From Schizochytrium sp. CCTCC M209059 (Eukaryota > Sar > Bigyra > Thraustochytrida > Thraustochytriidae): 64,000 nucleotides of DNA. The translations under genes were made by a program, and so were the position numbers. The stretch covers positions 362,823 to 426,822 of the forward strand of contig KN805391.1 in the NCBI GenBank assembly GCA_000818945.1. The letters are read 5' to 3'. The notes beneath the pieces are model-generated. The model did no database searches and was not told where the DNA came from. It saw nothing but the letters and a program-made list of their open reading frames with translations. Positions 9,201-20,400 of the stretch are shown here, piece after piece. Within the stretch, counting starts at the first letter, position 1. Each line of letters opens with the position of its first letter.

Positions 9201-12200
9201 ATGAACTCGCACCCGAGCTCGCCCGAGCTGAGCACCCTGCTGGCGAATCTTGTGGGCGATGCCTCGCGCGGGATTAGCACAGCAGAGCTGCTCGAGATTC
9301 TCGAGCAGACGGGACTGAGCATCTCCGACGAAAGGCTGTCAAGCGACAGCGCCATCATGGCGTGTCTGCAAAAGTCGGAACTCACCTTTGGCGAGCTCAT
9401 GGCCCTTGCAAAGCACAACGCTCTCATCGAGACAGCCCTCAGCGGTAACCTCGTCCTCCCCAACTTCCACCTCGTCTCGGAGCAACTCAACCAATGCTTT
9501 GAAAAGACCGTGAGGTCCCGAGACTGGAAAAAAGGCAAGGTCTCGCATCGCACACCGAAACTCGGTCGCGTCGACCCGGAGCGCCTGGCGGCCTCCTTTT
9601 GCAGTCTGCACGGCCAGCAATGGAATCGCGGCGATTATGAAGACAAGTTCACCGTTACGGAGATGTGCGCGCCCTTGCTTTACTGCACCGCCCTCGAACT
9701 TAATGGCATGGAGACCGTGCACAAGTACATTGGCCGCGAACCCTCTGGGCGCTCTGTGCGCGACATCTCGCTCGATAGCGCCAACCTGCCGTACAACCCT
9801 TTTGTCGACGCCGGTGTTGTCATGAGCTCCGCGCTCGTCAAGAACGCTGAACGTCTTGCGGACCGCTTCAACTATATCAAGTCCGTGTGGAAGCGTGCCA
9901 CTGGCAACTCGTCCATCTCCTTTGCCAATTCCCATTACCTCTCGCAACGCCGCCACGCGCACCACGCCTACTGTCTCGCTTATATGCTCATGGAACACAG
10001 CAGCTTTCCCGCAAACATCAACCTCCAGGACACCATGGACTTTTACTTTATGAACTGCTGTATCGAGGCCAGCACGCAAGAACTCGCCATCCTTGCCGCC
10101 ACGCTCGCTGGCGGCGGAGTGTGCCCCACCACGAATACGCGCGTGTTTAGCGCCGAGCATGTGCAAATGTGTCTCTCCATGATGAGCTCCTGCGGCATGG
10201 GCGAACACAGTGGATCGCTTCAGTTCACCATTGGCTTTCCGTGTAAGAGCTCTCTTTCTGGCTTTACCATGGTCGTCATTCCCAACCTCGGCGGCTTTTG
10301 CACCTTTTCTCCGCGTCTCAATCCGCAATCAGAAATTAGCACGTTCGGCCTCGCCTTTGCCGAGGAGTTCGTGTCGCGCTTTGGCTTGCACACCTTTGAC
10401 TCCTTTGCGGTGCAGGACGCCCACGTCTACCGCGAAATCTTTCGATCTCCAGGCACTTCGCAAGAGGCCGAAGATGACGCCATCCCAGAGGCTGCTATCC
10501 ATCTCGACGGCCCTGACGGTCCTGCCTTTGATGTCAAAAAGGGAAGCGCTGTCCTTCAGGAAGCCAATCTCTTGAAAAAGACGCAGTCTACCTCGAGTCA
10601 GTCGTCTCGCGCCAACGCCGACGCGACGAACTCGGCGAGTCTCGCCCGAGGTGCCGAGTTCCTCGCGGACGAGCTCTTTTACTGCGTTGCCAACGGCAAC
10701 GCCGATCATCTCCGCCGCGTCTTCGCTCGAGGTGTCGATGTCAATCTCCCCGACTACGACATGCGTACATGTCTGCACATCGCGGCCTCAGAGGGTCATC
10801 TCGAGTGCGTCAAGCTTCTTTGTCTCTTTGGAGCCAATGCTGCTGCCGTCGATCGCTTCGGCAACACCCCACTCGAGGACGCACGCGCCGAGGGTTATGC
10901 CGACGTCGTCGACTATCTCGAGAACCCTCCTGCGTACGCGCAGGCTTCCGCTGCTCACGACTACCATGTTTTGGAAAAACTCGGGGCCGGCACGCAATTT
11001 TCCGCCGCCGACTCTCTCGGTAGTGCATGCGATTCAGACTCTGAAGGACCGGCCGCCGATGTCGACTTTGACTTCCCGCACGCCCCTGCTGCGGACCCGG
11101 CTCCCGACGGGTGCGCAAATGTTGACGACATTCCTGAAGGCGTTCCGGTCAGTGTCAAGAATGGTCCGGACAGCCCCAACCTGGGTCATATCGAGAGCGC
11201 GAAAACCATTGAGGATCTTGATGATCAAAGCCAAACCCAAAGCGATGATAGTTTTCAAGCTGCAGACAAGACAATCAGCCTCTCGCGCGATGCATCGTCG
11301 AAGAAACGACGCGAGAACAGCGAGACAAGCGAAACGTCCATTGTCGGCAAGCATGAAAAGAAAATGGGCGAGGCCTCGCATCAAGAGATGCAAGAAGGCA
11401 AGTTGAGGAGCAGAGAGAATAGCGACAAGTCACGACAGGCCGCCTCGCCAGATCTTGGCAACAGCCCGACCTTGCAACCCACGCGTTCCCATCTTTCCAG
11501 TGGCCTTCGCACCTACCACATGCTCATGGAAGCCATTTCGCAGAACCTTGCAAGTCCCGAAAACCGCGACTTTGAGCTGGACACCGACACGGAACAGGTC
11601 GCAAGCGAGAATGGCGACGCTGGATCCGAAGCCTCGCACGTAGGGGGACCCCTTGCCGACCTTCTCTTGCGTGGACTCGATGGTCAGCGGACGCCAAAAC
11701 GCCCATCCAACAGCGCCTTTGACAAGGAACGCATGGAGCGCATGATTGAAGCCCTCACTCAAATTTACACGGACGAGGCTGGCATCGAGCACTGCAGACC
11801 TCCGACTGACCTCGATCTCCTCAATGCGCTGCATCATCAGGGTATTGGAACAGAGGAGCGTTACAACAATCTCGCTCGCGAGTTTTCCAAATGTTCCTCG
11901 GACCATTACAACAGCAATGCGCGCACTGAAGTTTCTCCGACCTCGTTTGATTTTGTTCACGAAAACGTCAATGGCCGAAATGGACCCACGTCTCGCCGCC
12001 ATGAACGCCGCAAGAGCATGGCTGAAAAACGCAACAGCTGCGATGAGGGCCGCGGTCGCGAGCTCACTGCACGTCGCTTGCTCTACTTTTGCGACAAGTT
12101 TCCTTATATTGAAAAGGTGCTTCAGGGTAGAGCGGTCATTTGCAATTTTAAACACTTTTCCGAAGACATGATTGAGATCTTCGAGGAGGCCAAGAACCAC

Positions 12201-13571
12201 CGTGAGGGCAAGGTCGCGGACTACATTCCGCAGCTCGCGCGACAGGACCCGGAAAAATTTGGCATTGCCGTCTGCTCCATCGATGCGCAACGCTTCTCCT
12301 ATGGTGATGCGCGCGATCCCTTTTGCGTGCAGTCTTGCTCCAAGCCCATTTCTTATTGCATTGCGCACGAACTCGTCGGCGAGGGGGTGATCCACCGCCA
12401 CGTCGCTCATGAGCCGAGCGGTCGCAACTTCAACGAGCTTACACTCAACAAGTATGGTCTGCCACACAATCCGCTCATCAATGCCGGTGCCATCATGACG
12501 GCCTCGCTTATTCTCCCCGAGGTGAGCAGCGAAGACCGCTTCGACTACGTGACCTCGGTGTGGACCAAGCTCGCCGGTGGCGAGGAGCCGGGGTACTCGA
12601 ATGAGACTTTTCTGAGCGAAATGTTCACTGCGGACCGCAATCGCTGTCTGGGCTATCTCATGAAGGAGAAGGGCGCCTTTCCTGCGCACGTGAACTCGAC
12701 GCAAGCGCTCGAAGAGGTGCTAGAGTTTTACTTTCAAATGTGCAGCCTCGAGGCCACGGCTGAGTCGCTCTCCGTTGTCGCAGCGACTCTTGCGAACGGA
12801 GGCGTCTGTCCGATTTCGCAAAAGCGCGTCTTTCGTGCTGAAACCGTGCGCAACTGCCTCAGCATCATGGCTTCTTCGGGCATGTATGATTACGCAGGCG
12901 AATTTCAATTCTCCATTGGCGTGCCAGCCAAGTCTGGCGTCGCGGGCGCGCTCCTCATTGTCGTTCCGAACGTCATGGGCATATGCACCTGGTCTCCTCG
13001 TCTTGACAAGCTTGGCAACTCCGCGCGCGGTATTCAGTTCTGCAAGCTTCTTCAGGAAAAGTACACTATTCACCGCTACAGTCTGCTGCGGGGCGTGAGC
13101 AAAAAGCTCGATACACGAGACTTTTCAAAGGACTTTTACCTGCAACGACGCTGCCAGCGACTGGTGGAGGCCGCCACGCGGGGCGACCTTAAGGCTCTCA
13201 AGCTCTGCGCTTCCGAGGGCGTCTCTCTCGACACGGCTGATTATGATGGCCGTACTGCGGCTCATTTGGCTGCATCGGAAAACAACCTTCAGTTTCTTAA
13301 AATGCTGCACGCTGCCGGGGCGAACATGAACGCCGTCGACCGTTGGGGCCACACCCCTCTTGATGATGCGGTCTTGCTCGACCTCACGGAGATCATATCA
13401 TTTCTCAACATGGTGGATGCCACGCGCGGCCCCAACGAGCGAACTCCGGTTCCACGCCGGCCGCCGACGCCTATCACCGTCACCGCCTGCCATCAGGTTG
13501 ATACACGGCAGAAAATTGAAAAGCAAAAGTATCCCAGTCCCTCTGCGGCCGCAAAAAGTGCATTTCCCTGA
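9201..13571 (+). CDS. GLS: Double glutaminase: inactive plus active module
   Basis: This 1456-residue protein contains two complete kidney-type glutaminase modules in one uninterrupted frame. Module 1 has an EF-hand-like helical region (residues ~20-90), a glutaminase fold (~91-395) and two ankyrin repeats (~480-575). An acidic, Ser-rich linker follows (~575-840). Module 2 has a helical region (~845-990), a glutaminase fold (~990-1292) and ankyrin repeats (~1317-1407). Module 2 keeps all eight pocket residues checked (human GLS numbers in brackets): Y1008 (Y249), S1045 (S286), K1048 (K289), N1094 (N335), E1140 (E381), N1147 (N388), Y1177 (Y414) and Y1229 (Y466). Module 1 has R117, E154, A157, D203, Q249, A256 and G334 at seven of these positions and keeps only Y282, so it should be catalytically dead. 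The enzyme hydrolyses glutamine to glutamate and ammonia. No clear mitochondrial presequence is seen. Confidence 0.93.
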   Translation: MNSHPSSPELSTLLANLVGDASRGISTAELLEILEQTGLSISDERLSSDSAIMACLQKSELTFGELMALAKHNALIETALSGNLVLPNFHLVSEQLNQCFEKTVRSRDWKKGKVSHRTPKLGRVDPERLAASFCSLHGQQWNRGDYEDKFTVTEMCAPLLYCTALELNGMETVHKYIGREPSGRSVRDISLDSANLPYNPFVDAGVVMSSALVKNAERLADRFNYIKSVWKRATGNSSISFANSHYLSQRRHAHHAYCLAYMLMEHSSFPANINLQDTMDFYFMNCCIEASTQELAILAATLAGGGVCPTTNTRVFSAEHVQMCLSMMSSCGMGEHSGSLQFTIGFPCKSSLSGFTMVVIPNLGGFCTFSPRLNPQSEISTFGLAFAEEFVSRFGLHTFDSFAVQDAHVYREIFRSPGTSQEAEDDAIPEAAIHLDGPDGPAFDVKKGSAVLQEANLLKKTQSTSSQSSRANADATNSASLARGAEFLADELFYCVANGNADHLRRVFARGVDVNLPDYDMRTCLHIAASEGHLECVKLLCLFGANAAAVDRFGNTPLEDARAEGYADVVDYLENPPAYAQASAAHDYHVLEKLGAGTQFSAADSLGSACDSDSEGPAADVDFDFPHAPAADPAPDGCANVDDIPEGVPVSVKNGPDSPNLGHIESAKTIEDLDDQSQTQSDDSFQAADKTISLSRDASSKKRRENSETSETSIVGKHEKKMGEASHQEMQEGKLRSRENSDKSRQAASPDLGNSPTLQPTRSHLSSGLRTYHMLMEAISQNLASPENRDFELDTDTEQVASENGDAGSEASHVGGPLADLLLRGLDGQRTPKRPSNSAFDKERMERMIEALTQIYTDEAGIEHCRPPTDLDLLNALHHQGIGTEERYNNLAREFSKCSSDHYNSNARTEVSPTSFDFVHENVNGRNGPTSRRHERRKSMAEKRNSCDEGRGRELTARRLLYFCDKFPYIEKVLQGRAVICNFKHFSEDMIEIFEEAKNHREGKVADYIPQLARQDPEKFGIAVCSIDAQRFSYGDARDPFCVQSCSKPISYCIAHELVGEGVIHRHVAHEPSGRNFNELTLNKYGLPHNPLINAGAIMTASLILPEVSSEDRFDYVTSVWTKLAGGEEPGYSNETFLSEMFTADRNRCLGYLMKEKGAFPAHVNSTQALEEVLEFYFQMCSLEATAESLSVVAATLANGGVCPISQKRVFRAETVRNCLSIMASSGMYDYAGEFQFSIGVPAKSGVAGALLIVVPNVMGICTWSPRLDKLGNSARGIQFCKLLQEKYTIHRYSLLRGVSKKLDTRDFSKDFYLQRRCQRLVEAATRGDLKALKLCASEGVSLDTADYDGRTAAHLAASENNLQFLKMLHAAGANMNAVDRWGHTPLDDAVLLDLTEIISFLNMVDATRGPNERTPVPRRPPTPITVTACHQVDTRQKIEKQKYPSPSAAAKSAFP

Positions 13572-14093
13572 TCTTGTGGTCTCTTTATCGCTAGTGACGA
13601 GCCGCGAGTTCCAGATCACAATTCAGTTAGATAAGTTATCACTATTTATCCATGAGACCAGACGTAGCTTTACGCGGCAAAAGACTACAAAGCAAGAGTC
13701 TTGCGGTCTTCTCTCGGTCGCGAAGAGTATGCTGCCCTTCAAGTTAGCTCTCTTGTCTTTGTGCATCTCGCAGTTGGTTGGTCACCAAGAGTTCTCCATT
13801 TTATTTACCCTCTGCGACATAGGTCTCACCAAGAGTTGTCTTTTTGCCTCTGCTCCTCACGTAGCCGTTCTTTCTGGCCTTATGCCAAGATCTGAAATCA
13901 AAAAGCATTATTCCACTCGTATACGTAATCAATAAGTTGTTATCCATCACAATCAACATCGTCATCATCATCGCCACCATCACGTTCACCGTATCGTCCG
14001 TTCCAACAGTGGGAACAGAGGCGAGCGCCGGCACATTGACACTTTTGCGGCCTCACCCACCCCCCAAAACAGAAAAGAATGCAAACGTGAATA
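13572..14093. other. Convergent 3' spacer
   Basis: This 522-bp spacer separates the stop codons of a plus-strand and a minus-strand gene. It is AT-richer than its surroundings, as expected for two facing 3' UTRs, with a CAT-type trinucleotide stretch near 13950-13985. I see no gene. Confidence 0.55.
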
Positions 14094-16403
14094 TTATAGC
14101 GAGGCGTCGCTATTTTGCTGTGTCTGCGGAACTGTTGCCGCCAGACTCGTGGCGCGAGCTGCGCGGGCTGCGCGACGAGCACGAAAGAATTCTATCGTGT
14201 GCAAAATGGGAGTCCCGAGGAACGCTCGACTTGCCTGGCGCTCGCGCTCCTCCGCACTCGTTGCTTGTTGGCCGATGTGCAAGCTTTCACGTGGCGTTGC
14301 AGCAGCCGCGGGCACCTGGACCTCAACGTCGGCAGAACCCGCCGTGTCCCCATCGGCGGAGCTTCCTTCGGTGCTGTCACCTCCCTCGTCAGACTCCACG
14401 GGATGGCCTGTAACAACGTGACATTTGCATAAGGGGCAGTTGCCCTTGCGCAACAGCCATGGGTCAATACATTCCTCGTGATAAAAGTGCTTGCACGGAA
14501 GCTCGCGCAGAATTTCGTCGTCCTCGAACGGCAAAATACAAATAGCACACAGGTCACCCTCATCATCCGGCGCGTAAAAGGAGGCAGGATCGAAAGCGGG
14601 AGGGGCAGCGTCGCCCGTAACAGGCAAGGTCTGCGCGACGCTGATGTTCACCTCGCTTGTCTTTAAACGATCAGCCTCAGTCGCCACACTCGACTGGGTT
14701 GCGCTTAATTCGTGGCTGCTCGAGGTATCCTGCGCGTCCATAAGTGCCTCATTGTCCGAGCTGATGCTCGTCGTGTGCGTCTCATCGCGTTGAGCCCGCG
14801 GATGCAAATAAATTTGTTCCTCTGCAGGCAAGTCTTCTGTGACCTCGACGCCAGAACCGTCAAGTGCACGCTTGACATAAACGTGTCTGCCATCGGAATT
14901 GTAGCGTACAAGTGGAAGCCCATCCACCACTTCTTGCGAGACACCAGTGGTCTTGCGCTCCTCGTCAATCATGACTTGCAACTGGTTTCCACGATAGCGA
15001 CAGAGCACAAAGAGCGACACGAGAACAAAGAGAGCAGCCGCAATCAGAGCGTATTGCAGGGTCGCAAAGCCCGCAAAGAGACTGTTCGAGTTCTCGTATT
15101 CAACCGCGTTAACAAAGCCGCCCCGCGACATGACCAAGGCGCTGTCCATCTGGAAAACCCTCACACCCGAAACACCCGCCATAACAACCACCATTTTGCT
15201 GATGCCGCGCTGCACGCCAATCGCGTTCGCTGCCACGCCCGGGTTTTGCGCGATGAAGCCGCACCAAGTGTACGAAAAACGACCGTTGTTGCACCGCACG
15301 ACATAGTCCGTTTCAATGCCGCTGTCATCGTCCGAATCTTCGACAGAAGAATCCTCGACAATATTAGTGACTGCGACATAGTCCACGTTTGTGACCGCTG
15401 AGCTATCACTTGAAATGGATCGCACGCCGCCGTACATGAGAACCCGACTCGAGGCGGCAGTTCCGACAATGTGATTCGCTCGTGTGAGCTCGGCGCTCTG
15501 CGTAATCTCCACGACCCGGTGGGGCTGCTCGCTGGCAGTAGCGTTTCCATCGGCTTCCAGGACAAGCGCCGAAAGATTTAAATACATCAACGTGCCCTGC
15601 ATATAGGCGGCCCCCGGTTGCGAGTACCCACCGTGAAGGGCCCAAAGCTCATCTCCCATGAGAACGCTACCTTGAGAGTAACGTTCAGAGAGGCCTTGAG
15701 AACTCAACGTTGTCCATGACCCCTTGATTTGATCTTCGGCGGTGGTATTGTACTCATTCAGCGTGAGACACCACAAGCCTTTTGAGGCGATCGCTTCATC
15801 GTTCATTGCAGACGCGCCACCATAAAGAAACATTCGATCATCGAAGCCCGTTGCACTTGACTTGTACCTTCCAAAGACTTCATCTCCATCGCTGGTGTCG
15901 ACTTCCGAGACGACCACGGAAAGGTCGTTCTCGACCTCGATCGCCCATACTCGAGCATCACTCGCGCGATCATACCTGATCTGAGTATCTGTGACGCCAC
16001 CATGCACGAGAAAGCGACATGTGCCTTCGCGGTCAACGTGAGGATCAATGTTCACCGCCACGGATCCCCATCGCGCCTGCATGATCCCACCCGCGTCACT
16101 TGTGACATCATGAAAGGTTCCCGAGGAAAACTCATAAATGTAGAGGCTGTCTGTCGCGAGGCCGGAAATCAGCCGTCCGCCGAAAAGCAGCATAATGTCC
16201 TGAGTGCTGCAGTACGCCGTGGCGGGCTGGAAGAGATATCCCGGAGGGCTTCCTCTTGTGGCGAGTTCCTGCCAGAACTCTGCGCTCAGCAGCGAGAACT
16301 CAGTGTACAGCAGGAAGAGCGCCAGCACGGTGAAGACCATGAGCATGAGCCAGATGCAGCGGCTCACGTGCCCGCGGCAAGGATGGCATCGCTGCGAAGG
16401 CAT
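14094..16403 (-). CDS. Kelch-type membrane RING-H2 E3 ligase
   Basis: This 769-residue protein has an N-terminal signal-anchor helix (residues ~17-36). A lumenal or extracellular region (~40-440) follows with at least five Kelch-blade signatures ending in paired glycines (LFGG, VHGG, LYGG, LHGG, MYGG). A second membrane helix lies at ~446-468, then a cytosolic tail with a canonical RING-H2 finger at 619-659: C619, C622, C637, H639, H642, C645, C656, C659 (C-x2-C-x14-C-x-H-x2-H-x2-C-x10-C-x2-C). The finger predicts E2-dependent ubiquitin ligase activity, with the Kelch propeller as a sensing or ligand domain across the membrane. PA-TM-RING ligases share the layout but use a PA domain in place of Kelch. 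ATG is at 16403 and TAA at 14094-14096. Substrates are unknown. Confidence 0.85.
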   Translation of the reverse strand: MPSQRCHPCRGHVSRCIWLMLMVFTVLALFLLYTEFSLLSAEFWQELATRGSPPGYLFQPATAYCSTQDIMLLFGGRLISGLATDSLYIYEFSSGTFHDVTSDAGGIMQARWGSVAVNIDPHVDREGTCRFLVHGGVTDTQIRYDRASDARVWAIEVENDLSVVVSEVDTSDGDEVFGRYKSSATGFDDRMFLYGGASAMNDEAIASKGLWCLTLNEYNTTAEDQIKGSWTTLSSQGLSERYSQGSVLMGDELWALHGGYSQPGAAYMQGTLMYLNLSALVLEADGNATASEQPHRVVEITQSAELTRANHIVGTAASSRVLMYGGVRSISSDSSAVTNVDYVAVTNIVEDSSVEDSDDDSGIETDYVVRCNNGRFSYTWCGFIAQNPGVAANAIGVQRGISKMVVVMAGVSGVRVFQMDSALVMSRGGFVNAVEYENSNSLFAGFATLQYALIAAALFVLVSLFVLCRYRGNQLQVMIDEERKTTGVSQEVVDGLPLVRYNSDGRHVYVKRALDGSGVEVTEDLPAEEQIYLHPRAQRDETHTTSISSDNEALMDAQDTSSSHELSATQSSVATEADRLKTSEVNISVAQTLPVTGDAAPPAFDPASFYAPDDEGDLCAICILPFEDDEILRELPCKHFYHEECIDPWLLRKGNCPLCKCHVVTGHPVESDEGGDSTEGSSADGDTAGSADVEVQVPAAAATPRESLHIGQQATSAEERERQASRAFLGTPILHTIEFFRARRAARAARATSLAATVPQTQQNSDASL

Positions 16404-17488
16404 CGTGCCTGATCGTCAAACCGTCGCCGTCCTCGTTGCCGTCTTCGTTCTTGACCCGGTGGCCCAGCCGGACGCCAAAGAGCTAAGGACTAGGGTTCGC
16501 GCACACCTCTGTGCGTATATATGGTATGTATGTACGAATGAATGTATGTGAGGTCGGTCGCCCGATCGGTCAGTCGCTTCGGCCGACTCGGGTCGGCTTG
16601 CAACAGCGAGCGGAGACCTGCCTTCGCCTGCTCGCCCCCTTGCGCCGCTTGCAGGCAATCTATCTCTATCTCCGGCTAGCTGGCAAGCGAGCGAGCGCGC
16701 GTTGTTTGCTGGCCTTGGACCAGATCGAGTCGTCCGACGGCGACGGTCCTCGCCTAAAAACCCCTTCAGCGATCAAGCAATCCAGCTCGCCTCGGCCACC
16801 GGCTTTGCGCCGGCGAGCGGGCGGGCGGGCGAGCGTTGGGGGGGGAGGCAAGCGTGCGCGCGGGGCGGCCTCTCTGCGCGAGGCGCCTCCTCGCGGGCGG
16901 CGGCTCGAGGGCGGGCAGCCTTTCCCTTCCCTCCCTCGCGTTGCCATTCTGCCGCCGCGCGTGCGACGGGCGCGCCGGGTCCCTTATCCAGGAACCTGCG
17001 CCGCACCGGACCCGGGGGCGCTAATTAAAATTAAAAAAAAATCGAGGAGGAGGAGGAGGGGAGGAGGAGGAGGAGGAGGGCGAGGAGGAGGACGCGGAGG
17101 AGGACGGGGAGAAGGGAAAGCTGGAAAAGGCTGGCGTGGATGGAGCGAAGGAGACCCGGAGGAACGAGGAGCGCGAGAGGGCGGAGAGACTGGGCGGTTT
17201 TGTTGGGGGCGGAGAAAGCGAAGGTGAGGAGGAGGAGGAGGAGGAGGAGGAGGAGGGGAAAGGATAACATCGAGTACGCGCGAGGGGGCTAGGGCAGAGC
17301 AGGCAAGCTGTGCTGCGCCGAGCTGACCCCAAATACGCTTGGACGGAGACTGCTTAGCCTTTCGACGCACGGTCAATTCTAGGTTCTGTCTTGTTGTTGT
17401 TCATTTGTGTTGCTACGGCTACTGCTGCTGCTGTTGCTGCGAAATCCAGCCAAGCCTAGCCAAGCCAAGCTAAAATTCAGGAGCCCGA
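16404..17488. other. Divergent promoter spacer with purine tract
   Basis: This 1.1-kb spacer lies between head-to-head genes (the Kelch-RING gene and DOCK). It contains GC-rich sequence, then a strongly purine-biased block at about 17038-17262. The proline- and serine-rich antisense frames in this block are by-products of the GGA repeats and are not called. Confidence 0.55.
17038..17262. repeat. GGA-rich polypurine tract
   Basis: About 225 bp almost free of pyrimidines on the plus strand, with two dense GGA blocks (17043-17105 and 17226-17262), located 230-450 bp upstream of the DOCK start codon. Polypurine mirror-like tracts of this kind can form triplex or G-rich structures. Confidence 0.8.
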
Positions 17489-20400
17489 ATGACACACGAT
17501 GAGCCTGCTGGACGACCCACCCCGAACATGGTAGACACAGAGGATGAAAAAGTATCGAAACCTGCATCATCACAGTCGCCCGCGTCACCTCCATCAACCT
17601 CAGGTAGCAACGATTCCTCCTGGCAACGCCGGCCAGGCACAGGTCGGGCGAAGTTTAGGTTTGTAGCGCGAGGAAAATATCAAATCTCGCTCGAGGCAGG
17701 CGATCTTGTAGATGTGCAAGAGTTCTCGAGTGGATGGTTCAAGGGAATCCAAGTCCGCACGGGAAAGATGGGCATCTTTCCTGCCGCCTTCGTCGAAATT
17801 TTCGATGCGCGACAAATCTCGGCAGTATCTCCGCTGGGAGGCTCTCCACGCCACGACGATCTCTTCGTCGAAGTCGAAAGAGCCATCAAATTGTTAAAGC
17901 ATGACGTTTCTCAAGCAACAGAACCTTCCCACGCTGCGTCAATTCGGATGCTATGCAATGTGCTTGAGGACTGGAAATATGCGCTCTGGCCTTCTGCACC
18001 GGAAGGGCGCGCGTCTTATGTGACGACATCACCAGTCTTCGCATCACTTGTACGACAATCCATCATCAAATTACTCAACGCCATCGCTCAAACTCAAGCA
18101 AACACACTCATCTTCCGGGATACCCGAGGCGACGTCTTGACCACAGCAAGCATGCCGCTTGTAATCCTTGCTGCGGAGCATCGCAAAGCTGAAGACGAGC
18201 CTTTGAGCAGCTCCAAAATCGATCCGCTTGACCCGACAATGCTACAGCGCCTCGCAAATCTTGAGCTTGCGAAGGGCGTCAGTCAAGACCGCGCAGAGCT
18301 CGTCGCACAGCATCTTCGGCAATTTGTGGCAAACAAAGATGAAGACGAACCCCACGGCGCCGCGTCGGCGCCAAATGAGCAAGGCTTCTTCTTTGATATT
18401 CAGGTGCAAGTGAAAAGGGTCGATCTTGTCTCATCGGATCCGCTCATTTTGTACTTTTCCCTCTACGACTGCGAGACGCAACAACAAGTCTCCGAAGACA
18501 GTGCAGTCTGTGTTGATACGCAAGAGGGCAATTTGCCTGTTGAATTCGCCTTTGTACGGATCGCATCCGCTTTAGTCTCAGCGAATAAGCTTGCAATTGT
18601 TTGCAAAATATCGCGCAAAGGACCTTTGCTCTCGTCATCGGCCAATGGACAGGGAGTTTCGACTGCTCCAGCACAAGGAGACAGCCTTGTTACCTCACCC
18701 GATACAAAGAAAAACGTCGACATCGTATACAAGCGCCCCTTTGGCGTGGCGGCGTGGCCCTGCGCAAGCGTGTCCGATCCAGAGCGCGACGGTCCACCCA
18801 TTCAAATGTGGCTATCGAGCGGCCGTGAAGACCATCTCGAAGATAAAGTAAGCGCGATCTTGACCAAGCTGCGCGGGGGCAGTCGTGCCTCCTCGGGCAC
18901 CGGGGGCGCGAATGCAAAGGCGATCATCTTGACGACGCAGTGCAAAACCCACAAAGAACATCATCTTCACAATCCACAAAACGTGCGCATCATGCAGATT
19001 GATCCCTTCATATCACCGCTGGTTGTGCGAAATGACTATTATATAAGACTCAAGTACGGAGTTTTTCAGCAAGATCGGAAACGCGCGGCGCGCAACGTAG
19101 AAGCAAAAGTCCACGTGGTCGCAGGTGATGGAAAAGTCTTGCCTGGCGTCATTGGCAGGCAACGTGCAGCCCTCAGCGACACATACCGGTCCATTGTCTA
19201 CTACCACGACAACGCGCCACACTTTGAAGAGCAACTCCTCCTTCGTCTTCCCGCTGGCAACGCCAATGCCAGCCCTCCAGGCCTTCATGTGCTCTTTGTC
19301 TTTTCTCACGTGTCGACCACCGTGGCCAAATCACATCCTTTTGCGTTCACCTTTCTTCCTCTCTTCCATCCTACATCCAGCGCCATCGCTCAAGAAGGGG
19401 CAATCAAGCTCAAGTGCTATGCGCCACTTCCGGGTGTGGAATCCGTAAAGGCGCATGTGGAGGATCTCAAGTACCTCAAGTTCCAGCCAATCCTTCGTGA
19501 TGGCGTCATTGCCACGGCTGAGCCAAATGTGCGGCCAAAGGAAAGCCTTCACATTTCAATTCAAGCATGTTCTACCGAGGTGCCTACAAATCGCACTTTA
19601 GCGTCTCTGCTGCTTGCATGCCGGACCATTAAGCCCGGAAGAACATTTCGCGCAACCGTAGAGCCGCTGTTGGAATTTGCAATGGACGAATTGGAGGTCC
19701 ATGATGCTCTTCAACACATGCGCGAATTTCTTGACGCACTTTTTCGTACCATGGACGCAGTGGAAGACGATCTCCTCGTGCAACAAGCATTTTCTGCGCT
19801 CGTTTCCTTTTTGTCGCGAGCTGCGCTCGCTTTGGGCCGAAAGCAGTTCCGCCGGCGCTTCGAGCAGTACGCCGAGGAACACTTTATGCTGCAATCCTTT
19901 GCACCGCGTGTGTACTTTTCTCTCTTGGGAAATTTGCGCCTGTGGCTCGAGCTATCTCCTCTGGCGAGCGCAGAGCCAAACTTGCAAGTGCAAGCCGAAG
20001 TACAAGCGACACGCGGAAAAGGCCTTCGCCGACGCGCCATGAGCACCGACGTTCAAGAGAGTGGTGCCGTTTTGCGATGCCTTGCATACCTCCTACGTCT
20101 CATTTTGCTCTCCCGACGGAGCGATGTCGCGCAAGTCAGCAAGAAAATCAATGCTGCTGTACCGGCACAGTCACCGCCACGCTCAAGCACGAGTGGGCCC
20201 ACTTTCCAGCAGCATGTACTCGACATCTTTTATTTGTTGGATGAGCTAGTGACCTCAAAGGTAGAGCTCGAGACGTCTTCCTCTGGGACCGAGAACCTAG
20301 CAACAGCGCTCAAGCGTGCAGCCATGACCGGCATGGCCGAGGTCGTTGACTTTAGTTTGCTCGACGGACTCCGCGACGATATTTTGCACGTAGACACAAT

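Noticed and set aside
8284..9204. 306-codon plus-strand frame before the glutaminase gene
   Set aside because: Arg/Ser/Ala-rich, no domain, and not in frame with the glutaminase; probably upstream non-coding DNA.
11430..12704. 424-codon minus-strand frame opposite the second glutaminase module
   Set aside because: Antisense shadow of a gene with all catalytic residues conserved; no recognisable protein features.
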